DNA of 64,000 nt from an uncultured Verrucomicrobiota bacterium (GCA_903876795.1 CAIRBK010000080.1:1-64000), one strand, 5' to 3'; positions 44,386 through 53,728 are shown, numbered from the stretch's first letter. Notes: generated from the sequence alone by a model not told the origin. Made by a program: numbers and translations.

Positions 44386-44906
44386 ACAAGCCCGCCCCAA
44401 CCACCTCGCCTTGGGCGCGCGTGCGCCGGTCGAAGATTCATGGCCGCGGCGTGATCGCCAGGCGCGACATCCCGTCCGGCACGCGCATCATCGAATACGT
44501 CGGCGAACGCATCACCAAGGCCGAGTCGGAACGCCGCGACGAGGCCCGCGCCGCCCGCGCGGCCTCCGGCGGCGACGGCTGCGTGTATTTTTTTGAGCTC
44601 AACAAGCGCCACGACCTCGACGGTCACATGAGCTGGAACACCGCGCGACTCATCAACCACTCGTGCGACCCGAATTGCGAGAGCGAGAAGCCGCGCGGTC
44701 GCATCTGGATCACCGCCAAACGCGACATCGCCGCAGGCGAGGAACTTACCTTCGACTACGGCTTCGACGTGGAAAACTGGCGCGAACACCCGTGCCGCTG
44801 CGGCTCGCCCAAGTGCGTCGGCTACATCGTGGCCAAGAGCCATCGCTGGCGGTTGCGAAAGCGCCTCGCCAAGGACCGCCGCGCCTCCAAGGTGAAGAAA
44901 CCATAA
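44382..44906 (+). CDS. SET-domain protein lysine methyltransferase
   Basis: A 174-residue protein that is little more than a SET domain: [19 protein letters not shown], then [12 protein letters not shown] (the NHSC motif that binds SAM and forms the pseudoknot), ELTFDYGFD, and a post-SET cysteine cluster [13 protein letters not shown] that would bind zinc with the SET cysteine. These are the full set of active-site features of eukaryotic histone methylases. Bacterial copies are known in Chlamydiae and some Verrucomicrobia. It overlaps exoA and precedes pncC and the YiiX-like gene on the same strand. The target protein is unknown. Confidence 0.93.
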   Translation: MNKPAPTTSPWARVRRSKIHGRGVIARRDIPSGTRIIEYVGERITKAESERRDEARAARAASGGDGCVYFFELNKRHDLDGHMSWNTARLINHSCDPNCESEKPRGRIWITAKRDIAAGEELTFDYGFDVENWREHPCRCGSPKCVGYIVAKSHRWRLRKRLAKDRRASKVKKP

Positions 44907-44930
44907 CGGCCTCCCAGGCCGCCTGCCCCC

Positions 44931-45431
44931 ATGCCCGTGTCCACCGTCCGCGAACTCCAAACACTCTGCCTGCGCCATCGGCCCGTGCTTACCTTGGCCG
45001 CAGCGGAGAGTCTCACCGGTGGACGGGTGCAGGCGGCGATCACCGCCGTTTCGGGCGCGTCGGGCTATTTCCTCGGCGGCATCACCGCCTATACGCTCGA
45101 CGAAAAGGTCCGCCTGCTCGGCGTGAAACGCGCCGCCGCCACCCGGGTTGATGGTGTCTCCGCCGAGGTGGCCGCGCAGATGGCCAGCGGGGCGGCGACG
45201 CTCTTTGGGGCGGACCTGGCCGTGGCGACGACCGGCTACGCCGAGCCGGCTGCGGAGCGCGGCGTGGACGCGCCGTTCGCCCACTGGGCCATCGCCCATC
45301 GCGTGACCGCACGCCGCCGGCGTCTTTTGGCGGGACGCATCGTCTGCCACGGTTTGAAACGCACCGAGGTGCAGGCCGTCGTGGCCGAGGCGGTGCTCGC
45401 CGAGCTGGTGGTTTATCTACGCTCAGCGTAG
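44931..45431 (+). CDS. Stand-alone PncC/CinA-C-type protein
   Basis: A 166-residue protein matching only the C-terminal CinA domain. AAESLTGGRVQAAITAVSGAS and YFLGGITAYTLDEKVRLLGV fit the nicotinamide-nucleotide amidase motif, with the Ser of AES in place. The second motif, normally TGIAGP.GG, reads TTGYAEPAAERGV, so the substrate side is altered. It could be a specialised amidase or a degenerate copy; cinA at 2917 carries a different change (AET). Third gene of the exoA-SET-pncC run. Confidence 0.85.
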   Translation: MPVSTVRELQTLCLRHRPVLTLAAAESLTGGRVQAAITAVSGASGYFLGGITAYTLDEKVRLLGVKRAAATRVDGVSAEVAAQMASGAATLFGADLAVATTGYAEPAAERGVDAPFAHWAIAHRVTARRRRLLAGRIVCHGLKRTEVQAVVAEAVLAELVVYLRSA

Positions 45432-45440
45432 GTTGTCTCC

Positions 45441-47207
45441 ATGTCATCGTCCCGCTCTTCCGCGTCGTTATCCTGGATCGGGGTGCGTGCTTTGGCCAAT
45501 TTGCGGCGAGGTCCGCTAAGCCCGGTCGCCATGGGCGCGCCGCCCGCAAGCCGGCTGGTGCTGACGGTGGTTTTGAGCGGAGCGGGATTGGCTCTCGGGG
45601 TTTTCGGCAGGTTGCTGCACCTCGGTCCGTGGCTGGTGGCGCGCATCGTGTGCGCGTGGATTCCCGCGCCGGGCGCACAGTCGCCCGCCCTCAACCGGCT
45701 GAGGCTCGCGTTGCCGCTCCATGTCGCCGGTTATGTGGTCTCCGCCTGGTGGCTGCGGGATCTTTTTTTGTGGTGGGTGGTGCTGACGTGGCTGGTGCTC
45801 GCGCCGCTGAGCGGACTGCTCGCTTTGGGTGGACTTCGTCGTCCGGCGGCACGCCTGATCCGCATCATCAGCGGACGCCGTCCGGCAATCATTTTGGTGC
45901 CGCGCTATCGCTGGCCGAATGGCGTGAACCGCGTGCTCGGCCTTGCGGGGCTGACGGGGGCCTTGTGCCTGGGCTTCGTGCTGGTGCGCGATCAGCCGAT
46001 AGAGTTCCTGCGCGGAGGCGAACCCGAGATGGGCGCATGGTCGTCAGCACGGGTGGCCGCGACCTTTGCCACCGACGAGCAGACGCTGGCCACGGTGGCC
46101 GCAGGGCTTGATGAATTGGCCGCAGAGTGGCGCGCAGCCACGGCTACAGAGGCGGCGACACCCGATGACGTTCGGCGATGGCGGCTCACGTTCGCTGGTT
46201 ATCGCACAACGCTGGTGCGGCTTGCCTGGAAATATCAGGGGCATGCCGATCTCGCGCCTGCGGAAGATCGAAACCGGGCGTTGAGGCTGCAAACGCAGGC
46301 GGCGACGGCGGCGGATGAGGCGGCTTCCCGTTTCGTCGGGGCATTTGCCGGTCGCGAGGCGGTGATCGCCACGCTCAACGAGGCGGATGAGCGCGGGGCG
46401 ATGGCGGCGGGATTTTACGACCGGATGCGCGTCCATGCCGAACGTCCGTCAGTTCACATGATCACGGCTGCGGGTGGTTTTTACCGGGCGGACCGAACGG
46501 TGGCGCTGCTGCTCGACGAAACTACGATCCGCGAACCGAGGCACGGGCGGGCGTTGATGGCGCGGCCGTTGGTGGAGTTGATGCGTTCGGTCTTGCGCCC
46601 GGGCGATGTGATACTCGTCCGACGCAACTGGTATCTGGCGAACACCGTGATGCCCGGCTACTGGACGCAGGCCGCGATTTACACCGGCACGGCCGAGCAA
46701 TTGCGGGCCGAGGAACTGGACAAAGACCTGCGCGTCCAGAGCCATGCGAGCAGCCTGTTGATGAGTGACGAACACGGCGATATTCCGTCGATCATCGAAG
46801 CGACGGTCTCCGGAACGGGGCTCTCCACCGTGGCGGAGGTGATCGGCGGGGCGGATGCGGTGGCGGTGCTCCGGCCGGCGTTGACTCCGTTGCAGCGGCG
46901 CGAAGTCGTGGCGCGCGCGTTCGACGCGTTGGGCAAACCCTACGACTTCGGCGGTGATTTCAACGATGGGAAACTCCTGACCTCGCCGGAGCTGGTGGCG
47001 CGGGCCCTGGCCGGTTTCGCGGATCTTCCGCCCGTGGAAAGAGACGGTCGCAAGACGCTCACGCCCGACGATATCGTTGCATTTTGGGCATCTCCCGAGG
47101 GCGGACCGCTGCTGGCGTATGTCGCCTACGCGGAGGCCGACGAGCAGGCACGCGCTTCCCGCTGGTCGAATCCGGCGTCCCTGACGACGACCGTTCGTCG
47201 GCGCTGA
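45441..47207 (+). CDS. YiiX/YebB-like papain-fold protein lacking catalytic Cys and His
   Basis: The 588-residue product has three to four N-terminal membrane helices (about 38-60, 88-135, 160-183), a helical region, and a C-terminal permuted NlpC/P60 domain. The domain shows PGDVILVRRNWYLANTVMPG then WTQAAIYTG, and GKPYDFGGDFNDGKLLTSPELV. In this family the first block normally has WTH and the second a Cys before ELV. Here Gln410 and Ser515 stand in those positions, so the usual His/Cys pair is absent. It is therefore likely a pseudoenzyme, or has another activity, tied to the membrane. It follows pncC by 9 bases. Confidence 0.8.
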   Translation: MSSSRSSASLSWIGVRALANLRRGPLSPVAMGAPPASRLVLTVVLSGAGLALGVFGRLLHLGPWLVARIVCAWIPAPGAQSPALNRLRLALPLHVAGYVVSAWWLRDLFLWWVVLTWLVLAPLSGLLALGGLRRPAARLIRIISGRRPAIILVPRYRWPNGVNRVLGLAGLTGALCLGFVLVRDQPIEFLRGGEPEMGAWSSARVAATFATDEQTLATVAAGLDELAAEWRAATATEAATPDDVRRWRLTFAGYRTTLVRLAWKYQGHADLAPAEDRNRALRLQTQAATAADEAASRFVGAFAGREAVIATLNEADERGAMAAGFYDRMRVHAERPSVHMITAAGGFYRADRTVALLLDETTIREPRHGRALMARPLVELMRSVLRPGDVILVRRNWYLANTVMPGYWTQAAIYTGTAEQLRAEELDKDLRVQSHASSLLMSDEHGDIPSIIEATVSGTGLSTVAEVIGGADAVAVLRPALTPLQRREVVARAFDALGKPYDFGGDFNDGKLLTSPELVARALAGFADLPPVERDGRKTLTPDDIVAFWASPEGGPLLAYVAYAEADEQARASRWSNPASLTTTVRRR

Positions 47208-47237
47208 GCCGGGCGCGGCGGCGGAAAAGCACAAAAA

Positions 47238-47260
47238 AGGCGGGCCGAAAAGGCCCGCCT
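47238..47260 (-). terminator. Terminator between YiiX-like and SYLF genes
   Basis: AGGCGGGCC and GGCCCGCCT form a stem. Toward the minus strand a T run follows, so it mainly serves the SYLF gene. Confidence 0.75.
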
Positions 47261-47286
47261 GAGAATAAGCAACGGCTTGATCGCGG

Positions 47287-47967
47287 TTACGGAGAGAGCT
47301 GGTTGAGGTAGTCGATGAACGGCTTCACCTCGGCGGGGATGGGATTGACGAAATTGCCGTAGAGAAGCTCGGGGAGGTCGTAATCAACGGCGTAGAACGC
47401 GCGGTTGATCGCGTCGCTGCGGGTGACGTAGCCGCTCTTCACGGTGGCTCCGGCGAAAAGGCCTTTCTGGTTGATGTAAACGAGGACGGGCACGGTGAGG
47501 AGTTCACGGTTGGACTTCTCGATCTCGGCGACCCGGGGACCGGCGACGGCGCCGGCATCCACCCCGATGTTAAAGCGGCCTTCAAACAGGAGACGGGGAG
47601 TCTGCTCGTCCATCAGCACATAGACGGACTCGATGCGCGAACCGCCAAGCTGCAGGCCCAGGCTGGCTTCGCCGGCGCGAACCACCACGGGCAGGCTCCA
47701 GCCATTGGGTCGCTTGACCATGATCGTGCCATAGCCCTCTTGGAAACCGATCAACAGGCCCCCCTTGATCTGGGTGGTGACCACGATGGCCTTGGCTCGT
47801 TGCAGCACCTCGGCGGGGATCGCTCTCGCCGGATCGGCCTGGAACTCGCGAAGGATCGCCTCGCAGGTCTCCACACGACTGACAAAACGCTCGCGATCCT
47901 TGGCAGAATCGGCGCGGAGCGAGGCGACGGCGGCAAACACGAAGAGCAGGGAGAGAAGTTTTTTCAT
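47287..47967 (-). CDS. Exported SYLF/YSC84-domain lipid-binding protein
   Basis: A 226-residue product with signal peptide (MKKLLSLLFVFAAVASLRA). The SYLF domain begins KAIVVTTQIKGGLLIGFQEG and continues GYGTIMVKRPNGWSLPVVV, GLQLGGSRIESVYVLMD and GRFNIGVDAGAVAGPR. In eukaryotes this domain binds phosphoinositides; bacterial members are exported and their ligand is unknown. A stop precedes it, and the ATG at 47967 is where the signal begins. Confidence 0.9.
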   Translation of the reverse strand: MKKLLSLLFVFAAVASLRADSAKDRERFVSRVETCEAILREFQADPARAIPAEVLQRAKAIVVTTQIKGGLLIGFQEGYGTIMVKRPNGWSLPVVVRAGEASLGLQLGGSRIESVYVLMDEQTPRLLFEGRFNIGVDAGAVAGPRVAEIEKSNRELLTVPVLVYINQKGLFAGATVKSGYVTRSDAINRAFYAVDYDLPELLYGNFVNPIPAEVKPFIDYLNQLSP

Positions 47968-48061
47968 GACGAGGGAATGAATCGCGCAGGTATGCGCCAG
48001 TTGCGGCTCAATGGAAAGCGTGGAGTGCGGGAGGTTCCCGGGAACCTTTTCCAACGCGCGG

Positions 48062-48433
48062 TTATTCCAAGCCCCGGACGGCGAGGTCGTCCTCGTCCCA
48101 GCCGAAATAATGTCCGAGTTCGTGCAGGTAGGTGATGCGCGCCTCATCGGCAAACACCTCCCGGTCGCCCTCGGAAAAATCCCAGAGGTTTAGGACATAG
48201 AGGATAATCCCGGGCGGCATAGGCTGGTCCTCGCGCAACTCGGAGCCGTGCGGGGAACCGGTGAACAGCCCAAGGATATCGGGCTCGAAACCCTCCTCGA
48301 TCAGATCTTTTGACGGCGCTGCCTCGAAGTGGACGGGCACCCGGCTGGCTAGCATGCGCAAGGGGGGCGGCAGCTTGCTGCGGGCGCTTTCCACGGCCGT
48401 GGCGGCCAGGTCGGTGAGCTGGGCGGTCGTCAT
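48062..48433 (-). CDS. Zincin-like metallopeptidase
   Basis: A 123-residue protein of the small Zincin_1 (DUF1025-like) family: RVPVHFEAAP, PDILGLFTG and GIILYVLNLWDFSE, then ITYLHELGHYFGWDEDDL, where HELGH supplies the zinc ligands and the later Glu/Asp cluster is typical. No signal peptide, so probably cytoplasmic. A longer start at 48493 would add 20 residues. Substrate unknown. Confidence 0.85.
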   Translation of the reverse strand: MTTAQLTDLAATAVESARSKLPPPLRMLASRVPVHFEAAPSKDLIEEGFEPDILGLFTGSPHGSELREDQPMPPGIILYVLNLWDFSEGDREVFADEARITYLHELGHYFGWDEDDLAVRGLE

Positions 48434-48511
48434 GAATTGAACCAGTGGTAACCTCGGGATGTCTTGAGCGTCTAGCTGGATGTTACGACTCATCTCAATC
48501 CCTAAACGAAC

Positions 48512-48973
48512 ATGAAAAATCCCCGTAAATTCGTCCTCGGCCTTTGCGTTATCGCCCTCGGCCTTTCCCTCCCCGCCACCGTCATCCGCGCCGAAGACGG
48601 CCCGCCTCCCTCCAAAAAAGAACCGGGTCCCAAAGGTGAACGCGGAGAGATGATGAAGGAAAAACTTGGCCTGACCGACGCCCAGGCCGAGCAGATCAAA
48701 AAGATCCACGAAGACGAACGCACGCAGCTCAGGGCGCTCAGAGAAAACGAAGACCTTCCCAGGGAAGAGAAGCGCGCCGAGCTCAAGAAAATCCGCGAAG
48801 CCACCAAGACCAAGGTGGACGCCCTCCTCACCCCCGAGCAGAAGACGAAGGCCGACAAAATGCGCGATGAAATGAAGGAGCGCATGGAGGAACGCCGCGC
48901 GGAAAAAGGTGAAAAAGGCCCCAAAGGCGAAAAGGGCCCGAAAGGCGACAGAGGACCCAAGGGAGACAAGTAA
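48512..48973 (+). CDS. Exported Spy/CpxP-like protein with collagen-like tail
   Basis: The 153-residue product has a signal peptide and a helical middle with the Spy-type motif KLGLTDAQAEQIKKIHEDE and VDALLTPEQKTKADKM (the LTPEQ block), which suggests a periplasmic chaperone or metal-responsive protein. Its end is a run of Gly-X-Lys/Arg triplets (GEKGPKGEKGPKGDRG and on to GDK), about seven in all, like a short collagen repeat; an earlier GPKGERGE copy follows the signal. The collagen-like ends are unusual for this family. Confidence 0.75.
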   Translation: MKNPRKFVLGLCVIALGLSLPATVIRAEDGPPPSKKEPGPKGERGEMMKEKLGLTDAQAEQIKKIHEDERTQLRALRENEDLPREEKRAELKKIREATKTKVDALLTPEQKTKADKMRDEMKERMEERRAEKGEKGPKGEKGPKGDRGPKGDK

Positions 48974-49008
48974 GCCCTTGGCCAGCACCTTCGTTTTGAT
49001 CCAGCCAG

Positions 49009-49039
49009 CCGCCGTCGCTTCCGGGTGACGGCGGTTTTT
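49009..49039 (+). terminator. Terminator after the Spy-like gene
   Basis: CCGCCGTC and GACGGCGG stem followed by TTTTTC. Confidence 0.8.
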
Positions 49040-49079
49040 CGTTTTCGACAACCGGGGCCGCCCCCGCAGGCTGCGCCGC

Positions 49080-50315
49080 ATGGCTTTTAATTCAACGCGC
49101 GTGATCGTTGTCGGCGGAGGCGCCGCCGGATTTTTCGCGGCCATCGCCTGCGCCGAGACCAACCCCGCCGCGCGCGTCGTGCTCTACGAGGCGACCGCCC
49201 ACCCACTGGCCAAGGTCCGTGTCTCCGGCGGAGGACGTTGCAACGTCACCCACGCCTGTCCAGAACCGCGTGACCTGGTTAAGCGCTACCCGCGTGGCGG
49301 CCGGGAGCTGCTCGGGCCCTTCAACCGCTTCGGTCCGCGCGACACCATCGCCTGGTTCGCCGCGCGCGGCGTCGAGCTCAAGACCGAGGCCGATGGCCGC
49401 ATGTTTCCGATCACCGACGACTCCGGCACCATCGTGGACTGCCTGCGCCGCGCCGCCGATCAGGCCGGCGTGAAGGTGTTCACCGCCATGGGCGTGCGCC
49501 GCGTCCAGCGCGCCGACGGCGGTTTCCAAGTCGAGTTCACCGACGGCTCCGCGGGCGATTTCGACCGAGTGCTCATCGCCACCGGAGGCAACAAAAGCTC
49601 CGTCGGGCAGATCATCGCGGCCAACCTTGGCCATACGATCGAGCCACCGGTTCCCTCGCTGTTTACCTTTCACATCGACGACGCGCGCATCCGCGGACTG
49701 GAGGGACTGAGCGTGCCGGCAGCCGGCACCGCCGTGCGCGGCACCAAGCTGAAAGATTCCGGCGGCCTGCTCGTCACCCACTGGGGCATGAGCGGACCGG
49801 CCATTTTGAAACTTTCGGCCTGGGGCGCGCGCGAACTCGCGGAGCGGGATTACAAGTTTACACTCGTCGTTTCGTGGGCCGAGGGCCGGACGGTCGCCCA
49901 GGCGTTGGACACGCTGGTGTCGGCCCGAATGGCCAACCTTAAAAAGCAGATCGGCACTTGGAACCCGTTCGCACTGCCGTCGCGTTTGTGGGAGCGGCTC
50001 GTTGCCGCGGCCGGCATCGTGCCGGAAACGGTGTGGACATCGGTGTCGAACGCCTCGTTGCAGGCACTCGCCGGGCAGGTCGCCGCAGCCGAATTCGCGG
50101 TGGAGGGCAAAAGCCTCAACAAGGACGAATTCGTGACGTGCGGCGGCGTGCGCCTGCGTGAGGTGGACTTCAAGACTATGGAGAGCCGGCTGTGCCCCGG
50201 CCTGCATTTTGCGGGCGAGGTGCTCGACATCGACGGCATCACGGGCGGCTTCAACTTCCAGGCCGCGTGGACCACGGGCTGGCTGGCCGGACGCGCGATG
50301 GCCGGGGCGGAATAA
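49080..50315 (+). CDS. HI0933/YhiN-family FAD-dependent oxidoreductase
   Basis: A 411-residue flavoprotein: VIVVGGGAAGFFAAIACAE (FAD-binding), VRVSGGGRCNVTHACP (the family motif), VLIATGGNKSSVGQ, LVTHWGMSGPAIL and FAGEVLDIDGITGGFNFQAA at the end. The reaction of these YhiN-like proteins is not known. Cytoplasmic. The AEC-transporter gene follows on the same strand. Confidence 0.92.
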   Translation: MAFNSTRVIVVGGGAAGFFAAIACAETNPAARVVLYEATAHPLAKVRVSGGGRCNVTHACPEPRDLVKRYPRGGRELLGPFNRFGPRDTIAWFAARGVELKTEADGRMFPITDDSGTIVDCLRRAADQAGVKVFTAMGVRRVQRADGGFQVEFTDGSAGDFDRVLIATGGNKSSVGQIIAANLGHTIEPPVPSLFTFHIDDARIRGLEGLSVPAAGTAVRGTKLKDSGGLLVTHWGMSGPAILKLSAWGARELAERDYKFTLVVSWAEGRTVAQALDTLVSARMANLKKQIGTWNPFALPSRLWERLVAAAGIVPETVWTSVSNASLQALAGQVAAAEFAVEGKSLNKDEFVTCGGVRLREVDFKTMESRLCPGLHFAGEVLDIDGITGGFNFQAAWTTGWLAGRAMAGAE

Positions 50316-50391
50316 ACCGCCCGCGCATCGCTCGTGTCCCATTTTCGCGTGGCGTTTCTCGCCCGGAAATGGGCTCATACCTGCCCAAACC

Positions 50392-51342
50392 ATGCTGCCT
50401 TCCTACTGGCAACTCCTGCTGCTCATCCTCCCGATTTTCGTGCTGATCGCGCTCGGCGTGGTGCTGCGCAGGGCGAAATGGCTCACGGCCGAGGCCGACG
50501 CGAGCCTGCTCAAGCTGGTCGTCAACTTTCTCTTTCCGGCGCTGATTTTCGAGAACGTCCTCGGCAACACCGCGCTGCGCCAGCCGGGCAACCTGCTGAT
50601 GGCGCCGCTGGTCGGCTTCGCGACCACGGCCTTCGGAATCTGGCTCGCCTTCCACACCGGGCGTGCGCTCGGTCTCAGGCAGGGCGAAGGGTTGCGCACC
50701 TTTGCTTTCTGCACGGGCATCTACAACTACGGCTACATCCCGATTCCGCTCATGGCCGCGCTGTTCGGCGGCGGCAGCCTCGGCGTGCTGCTCGTGTACA
50801 ACGTCGGCTGCGAAGCCGCGATCTGGACCGTCGGCATCCTGATGCTCTCCGGGCTCTCGCTGCGCGAGGGCTGGCGCAAGCTCCTCAACCCGCCGGTCTT
50901 CGCCCTGCTCGCGGCGTTGATCATCAACCTGCTCGACCTCGGACACTGGATTCCCGCGGTGGCGGGCACCGTCCTGAAGATGAGCGCGGGGTGCGCGATT
51001 CCGCTCGGGCTGATTTTGATCGGGGCGACGCTCATGGAATTCTTCGCCCGCCCGCGCGAGTTGTTCGACTTGCGGGTGACGACGGCCTCCAGCGCGCTCA
51101 GGCTGGGCTTACTGCCGGTGCTCTTTCTGCTGCTGGCCAAGTTCCTCCCGTGCCCGGTCGATTTGAAACGGGTCATCATCGTGCAGGCGGCGATGCCTGC
51201 GGGGATTTTGCCCCTGGTGATCGCGAAGCACTACGGGGGCCGCCCGCTCACCGCCGTGCAAGTCGTCATCGGCACGACGGTGCTGGGAATTTTCCTGATT
51301 CCCCTCTGGCTCCGCCTCGGCCTGGCCTGGGTCGGCGTGTGA
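50392..51342 (+). CDS. AEC-family transporter
   Basis: A 316-residue membrane protein with about ten helices of the auxin-efflux-carrier family, two halves with ILPIFVLIALGVVLRRAKWL and SAGCAIPLGLILIGATL, and KLVVNFLFPALIFENVL. Substrates in bacteria are often carboxylates such as malonate or malate, and here it is unknown. The ATG at 50392 was chosen because the upstream frame is only a shadow. Confidence 0.9.
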   Translation: MLPSYWQLLLLILPIFVLIALGVVLRRAKWLTAEADASLLKLVVNFLFPALIFENVLGNTALRQPGNLLMAPLVGFATTAFGIWLAFHTGRALGLRQGEGLRTFAFCTGIYNYGYIPIPLMAALFGGGSLGVLLVYNVGCEAAIWTVGILMLSGLSLREGWRKLLNPPVFALLAALIINLLDLGHWIPAVAGTVLKMSAGCAIPLGLILIGATLMEFFARPRELFDLRVTTASSALRLGLLPVLFLLLAKFLPCPVDLKRVIIVQAAMPAGILPLVIAKHYGGRPLTAVQVVIGTTVLGIFLIPLWLRLGLAWVGV

Positions 51343-51381
51343 GCGCGGACGGCGCCCGGCGGGCAGGTGCGCAGGCAGGGC

Positions 51382-52296
51382 TCAGCCGTGCACGATCTCG
51401 GTGCCGATGCCCTTGTCGGTGAAGATTTCGAGCAGCAAAGAATGGGGCAGGCGGCCGTCGATGAAGTGAACGCGCTGCACACCTTCCTGAAGAGCGCGGA
51501 CGGCGCTCATGACTTTCGGGCGCATCCCCTTGTCGATGACGCCCTTCTTCTTGAGTTCGTCCACTTGGGAAACCTTGAGCGTGGAGATCAGGGACTCGGG
51601 GTCCGACGGATTGGAGAGCAGGCCCGGGACGTCGCTCATGTAAACAAGGCGCCGGGCGCGCAGGGAACTGGCGACGCGGCCGGCCACAAGGTCGGCGTTG
51701 ACGTTGTAGGGCTTGCCGTCGAGTCCTTCGGCGACCGGCGAGATGATCGGCGTGAAGCCCTCGGAGATTTCTTTTTTGATAAGTTTCACCTTCACCTCCG
51801 TGACCTCGCCCACGTAGCCGAGATCGACGGGCTGGCCGTTGTCGTCGATCATGAGTTTTTCGCAGACGAGCACGGCGTCGCCGGCGAGGCCCTTGGGCTT
51901 GCCCTTGGCCAGGGAAACGGCGTCGCAGACATCCTTGTTGACGATTTCGTCGAGCGTTTTTTTGACGATGCCGACCGTGGCCTCGTCGGTGATGCGCATG
52001 CCATTGGGGGCGAACCGCGACTTGAGACCGGACTGCTCCATGGCCTTGGTGATCGCCTTGCCGCCGCCGTGCACGACGACGACGTTGATGCCGACGGCCG
52101 CTAGAAACGCGATGTCGTAGGCGACGCGGTTGCGCACCGCAGGATCGGGGTCGTCCATGAAGCTGCCGCCGTATTTGACGACGAAGGTGGAACCGCGGAA
52201 GTCTTGGATGTAAGGCAGGGCTTCGAGGAGCACCTTGGCCTTGGTGGTGATGTCGTTAACGTTCACGTGGCGAAATGGTTGAAATGGGTAAATCAT
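51382..52296 (-). CDS. argB: Acetylglutamate kinase
   Basis: Phosphorylates N-acetylglutamate, the second step of arginine synthesis. The 304-residue product has [12 protein letters not shown] near the N-terminus, [18 protein letters not shown], and [16 protein letters not shown], with KMRPKV-type block as [15 protein letters not shown]. The GG is followed by SFM where many ArgB proteins have small residues. Divergent from argJ, which supplies the first and fifth steps. Confidence 0.95.
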   Translation of the reverse strand: MIYPFQPFRHVNVNDITTKAKVLLEALPYIQDFRGSTFVVKYGGSFMDDPDPAVRNRVAYDIAFLAAVGINVVVVHGGGKAITKAMEQSGLKSRFAPNGMRITDEATVGIVKKTLDEIVNKDVCDAVSLAKGKPKGLAGDAVLVCEKLMIDDNGQPVDLGYVGEVTEVKVKLIKKEISEGFTPIISPVAEGLDGKPYNVNADLVAGRVASSLRARRLVYMSDVPGLLSNPSDPESLISTLKVSQVDELKKKGVIDKGMRPKVMSAVRALQEGVQRVHFIDGRLPHSLLLEIFTDKGIGTEIVHG

Positions 52297-52411
52297 GCGC
52301 GGCCGGCATTTCCATCTTATTTCACGACCGTCGGCGGGAATTCACGCGTCCGACTCACTCCGGACGCAGAATCGGCTTCACTCCGCGCGCCGGCACGCCA
52401 CTTCTGAACGC

Positions 52412-53728
52412 GTGCCCAGCACCGCCCTCACCTTCTCTTCCCGCGACGAACATCGCGCGTGGCTCGCCACGCAAGCCGCCCTGCCCCGTGGCTTTCGTGT
52501 CGGCACGACGCGCTTCGACTTCATGCCGAAGGAAGCACCCAAGCCGGCCAAGATGACGCTCACGCTCATCGCGCTCGACCGGCCCACGCCGGACTTCGCC
52601 GCGATGTTCACGAAAAACGCCTTTCCCGGCGCGCCCGTGATCGTAGGCCGCAATCGCCTCGCCGAGCCCACTCTCGGCGCGATCATCATCAACAACAAGA
52701 TCTCCAACGTGTGCGCCCCAGGCGGCGTCGAGACCTCCGAGCGCGTATGCGCCGAGACCGCGAAACTCCTCGAACTGCCCGCGACCGCAGTGCTCCCCTC
52801 CTCCACCGGTGTAATCGGCTGGGGACTGCCCGCCGACGACATCGTCGCCCATCTTCCCAAGGCCGTCGCGGCGCTCGCCGCCGGTTCCATCATGCCGGCC
52901 GCCGAGGGCATCGTGACGACCGATCTTTATCCCAAGGTGCGCGGCGCCGCCGTGGGCTCGGGCCGCATCGTCGGCATCGCCAAGGGCGCCGGCATGATCG
53001 AGCCCAACATGGCGACGATGCTCGTGTATATCCTGACCGATCTCGCCGTGCCACGCGACACCCTGCGTGCGCTGCTGACAAAGACGGTCAACGCAAGTTT
53101 CAACCGCATCAGCATCGACAGCGACACCAGCACCTCCGACACGGTCGCGCTGGTTTCCTCAGGTCTCGTGCCCTGCGAGAATCTCGTTGCGTTCGAGGGC
53201 GCGCTCGCGCAGGTGTGCCTCGATCTCGCCGAGGACGTCGTGCGCAACGGCGAAGGCGTGCGCCACGTCATCCGCGTCGAGGTGAAAAACGCCGCCACGC
53301 CGTCGCTGGCGATCGCGCTGGGCAAGGCGATCGTCAACGCGCCGCTCTTCAAATGCGCCGTCGCCGGCAACGACCCCAACGTCGGTCGACTCGTGCAGGC
53401 CATCGGCAAGCACGTGGGCGCGCACGCGCCCGACACCGATCTCTCCGGCCTCCGCGCGAGCATCGGCGGCATCGAGATTTTCGCGGGCGGCGCGTTCCGC
53501 CTGAATCCAGAGAAGGAACTCGCGCTCGTCGCCCATCTGAAGGGGGCGGAACTCTACGCGAGCAAGCCTGCCGCCGACGGGACGTTTGCCCCGCCGGTGG
53601 ATTATCCGCCGCATGAGCGCTGCGTGGAAATCGTGGTCGATCTCGGCTCGGGCCAAGCGACGGCGACGGTGTTCGGCGGCGACCTCACCCACGAATATGT
53701 GAGCGAAAACGCCGACTACCGGAGTTGA
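52412..53728 (+). CDS. argJ: Bifunctional glutamate N-acetyltransferase / ornithine acetyltransferase
   Basis: Moves the acetyl group from acetylornithine to glutamate, recycling it in arginine synthesis. The 438-residue product has GAIIINNKISNVCAPGGV, PSSTGVIGWGLP, and the self-cleavage site GAGMIEPNMATMLVYILTD, where the Thr becomes the N-terminus of the beta chain, then CAVAGNDPNVGRL-type segment (KCAVAGNDPNVGR). The GTG at 52412 was chosen as a start just before the family core. Divergent from argB by 115 bases. Confidence 0.94.
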   Translation: MPSTALTFSSRDEHRAWLATQAALPRGFRVGTTRFDFMPKEAPKPAKMTLTLIALDRPTPDFAAMFTKNAFPGAPVIVGRNRLAEPTLGAIIINNKISNVCAPGGVETSERVCAETAKLLELPATAVLPSSTGVIGWGLPADDIVAHLPKAVAALAAGSIMPAAEGIVTTDLYPKVRGAAVGSGRIVGIAKGAGMIEPNMATMLVYILTDLAVPRDTLRALLTKTVNASFNRISIDSDTSTSDTVALVSSGLVPCENLVAFEGALAQVCLDLAEDVVRNGEGVRHVIRVEVKNAATPSLAIALGKAIVNAPLFKCAVAGNDPNVGRLVQAIGKHVGAHAPDTDLSGLRASIGGIEIFAGGAFRLNPEKELALVAHLKGAELYASKPAADGTFAPPVDYPPHERCVEIVVDLGSGQATATVFGGDLTHEYVSENADYRS

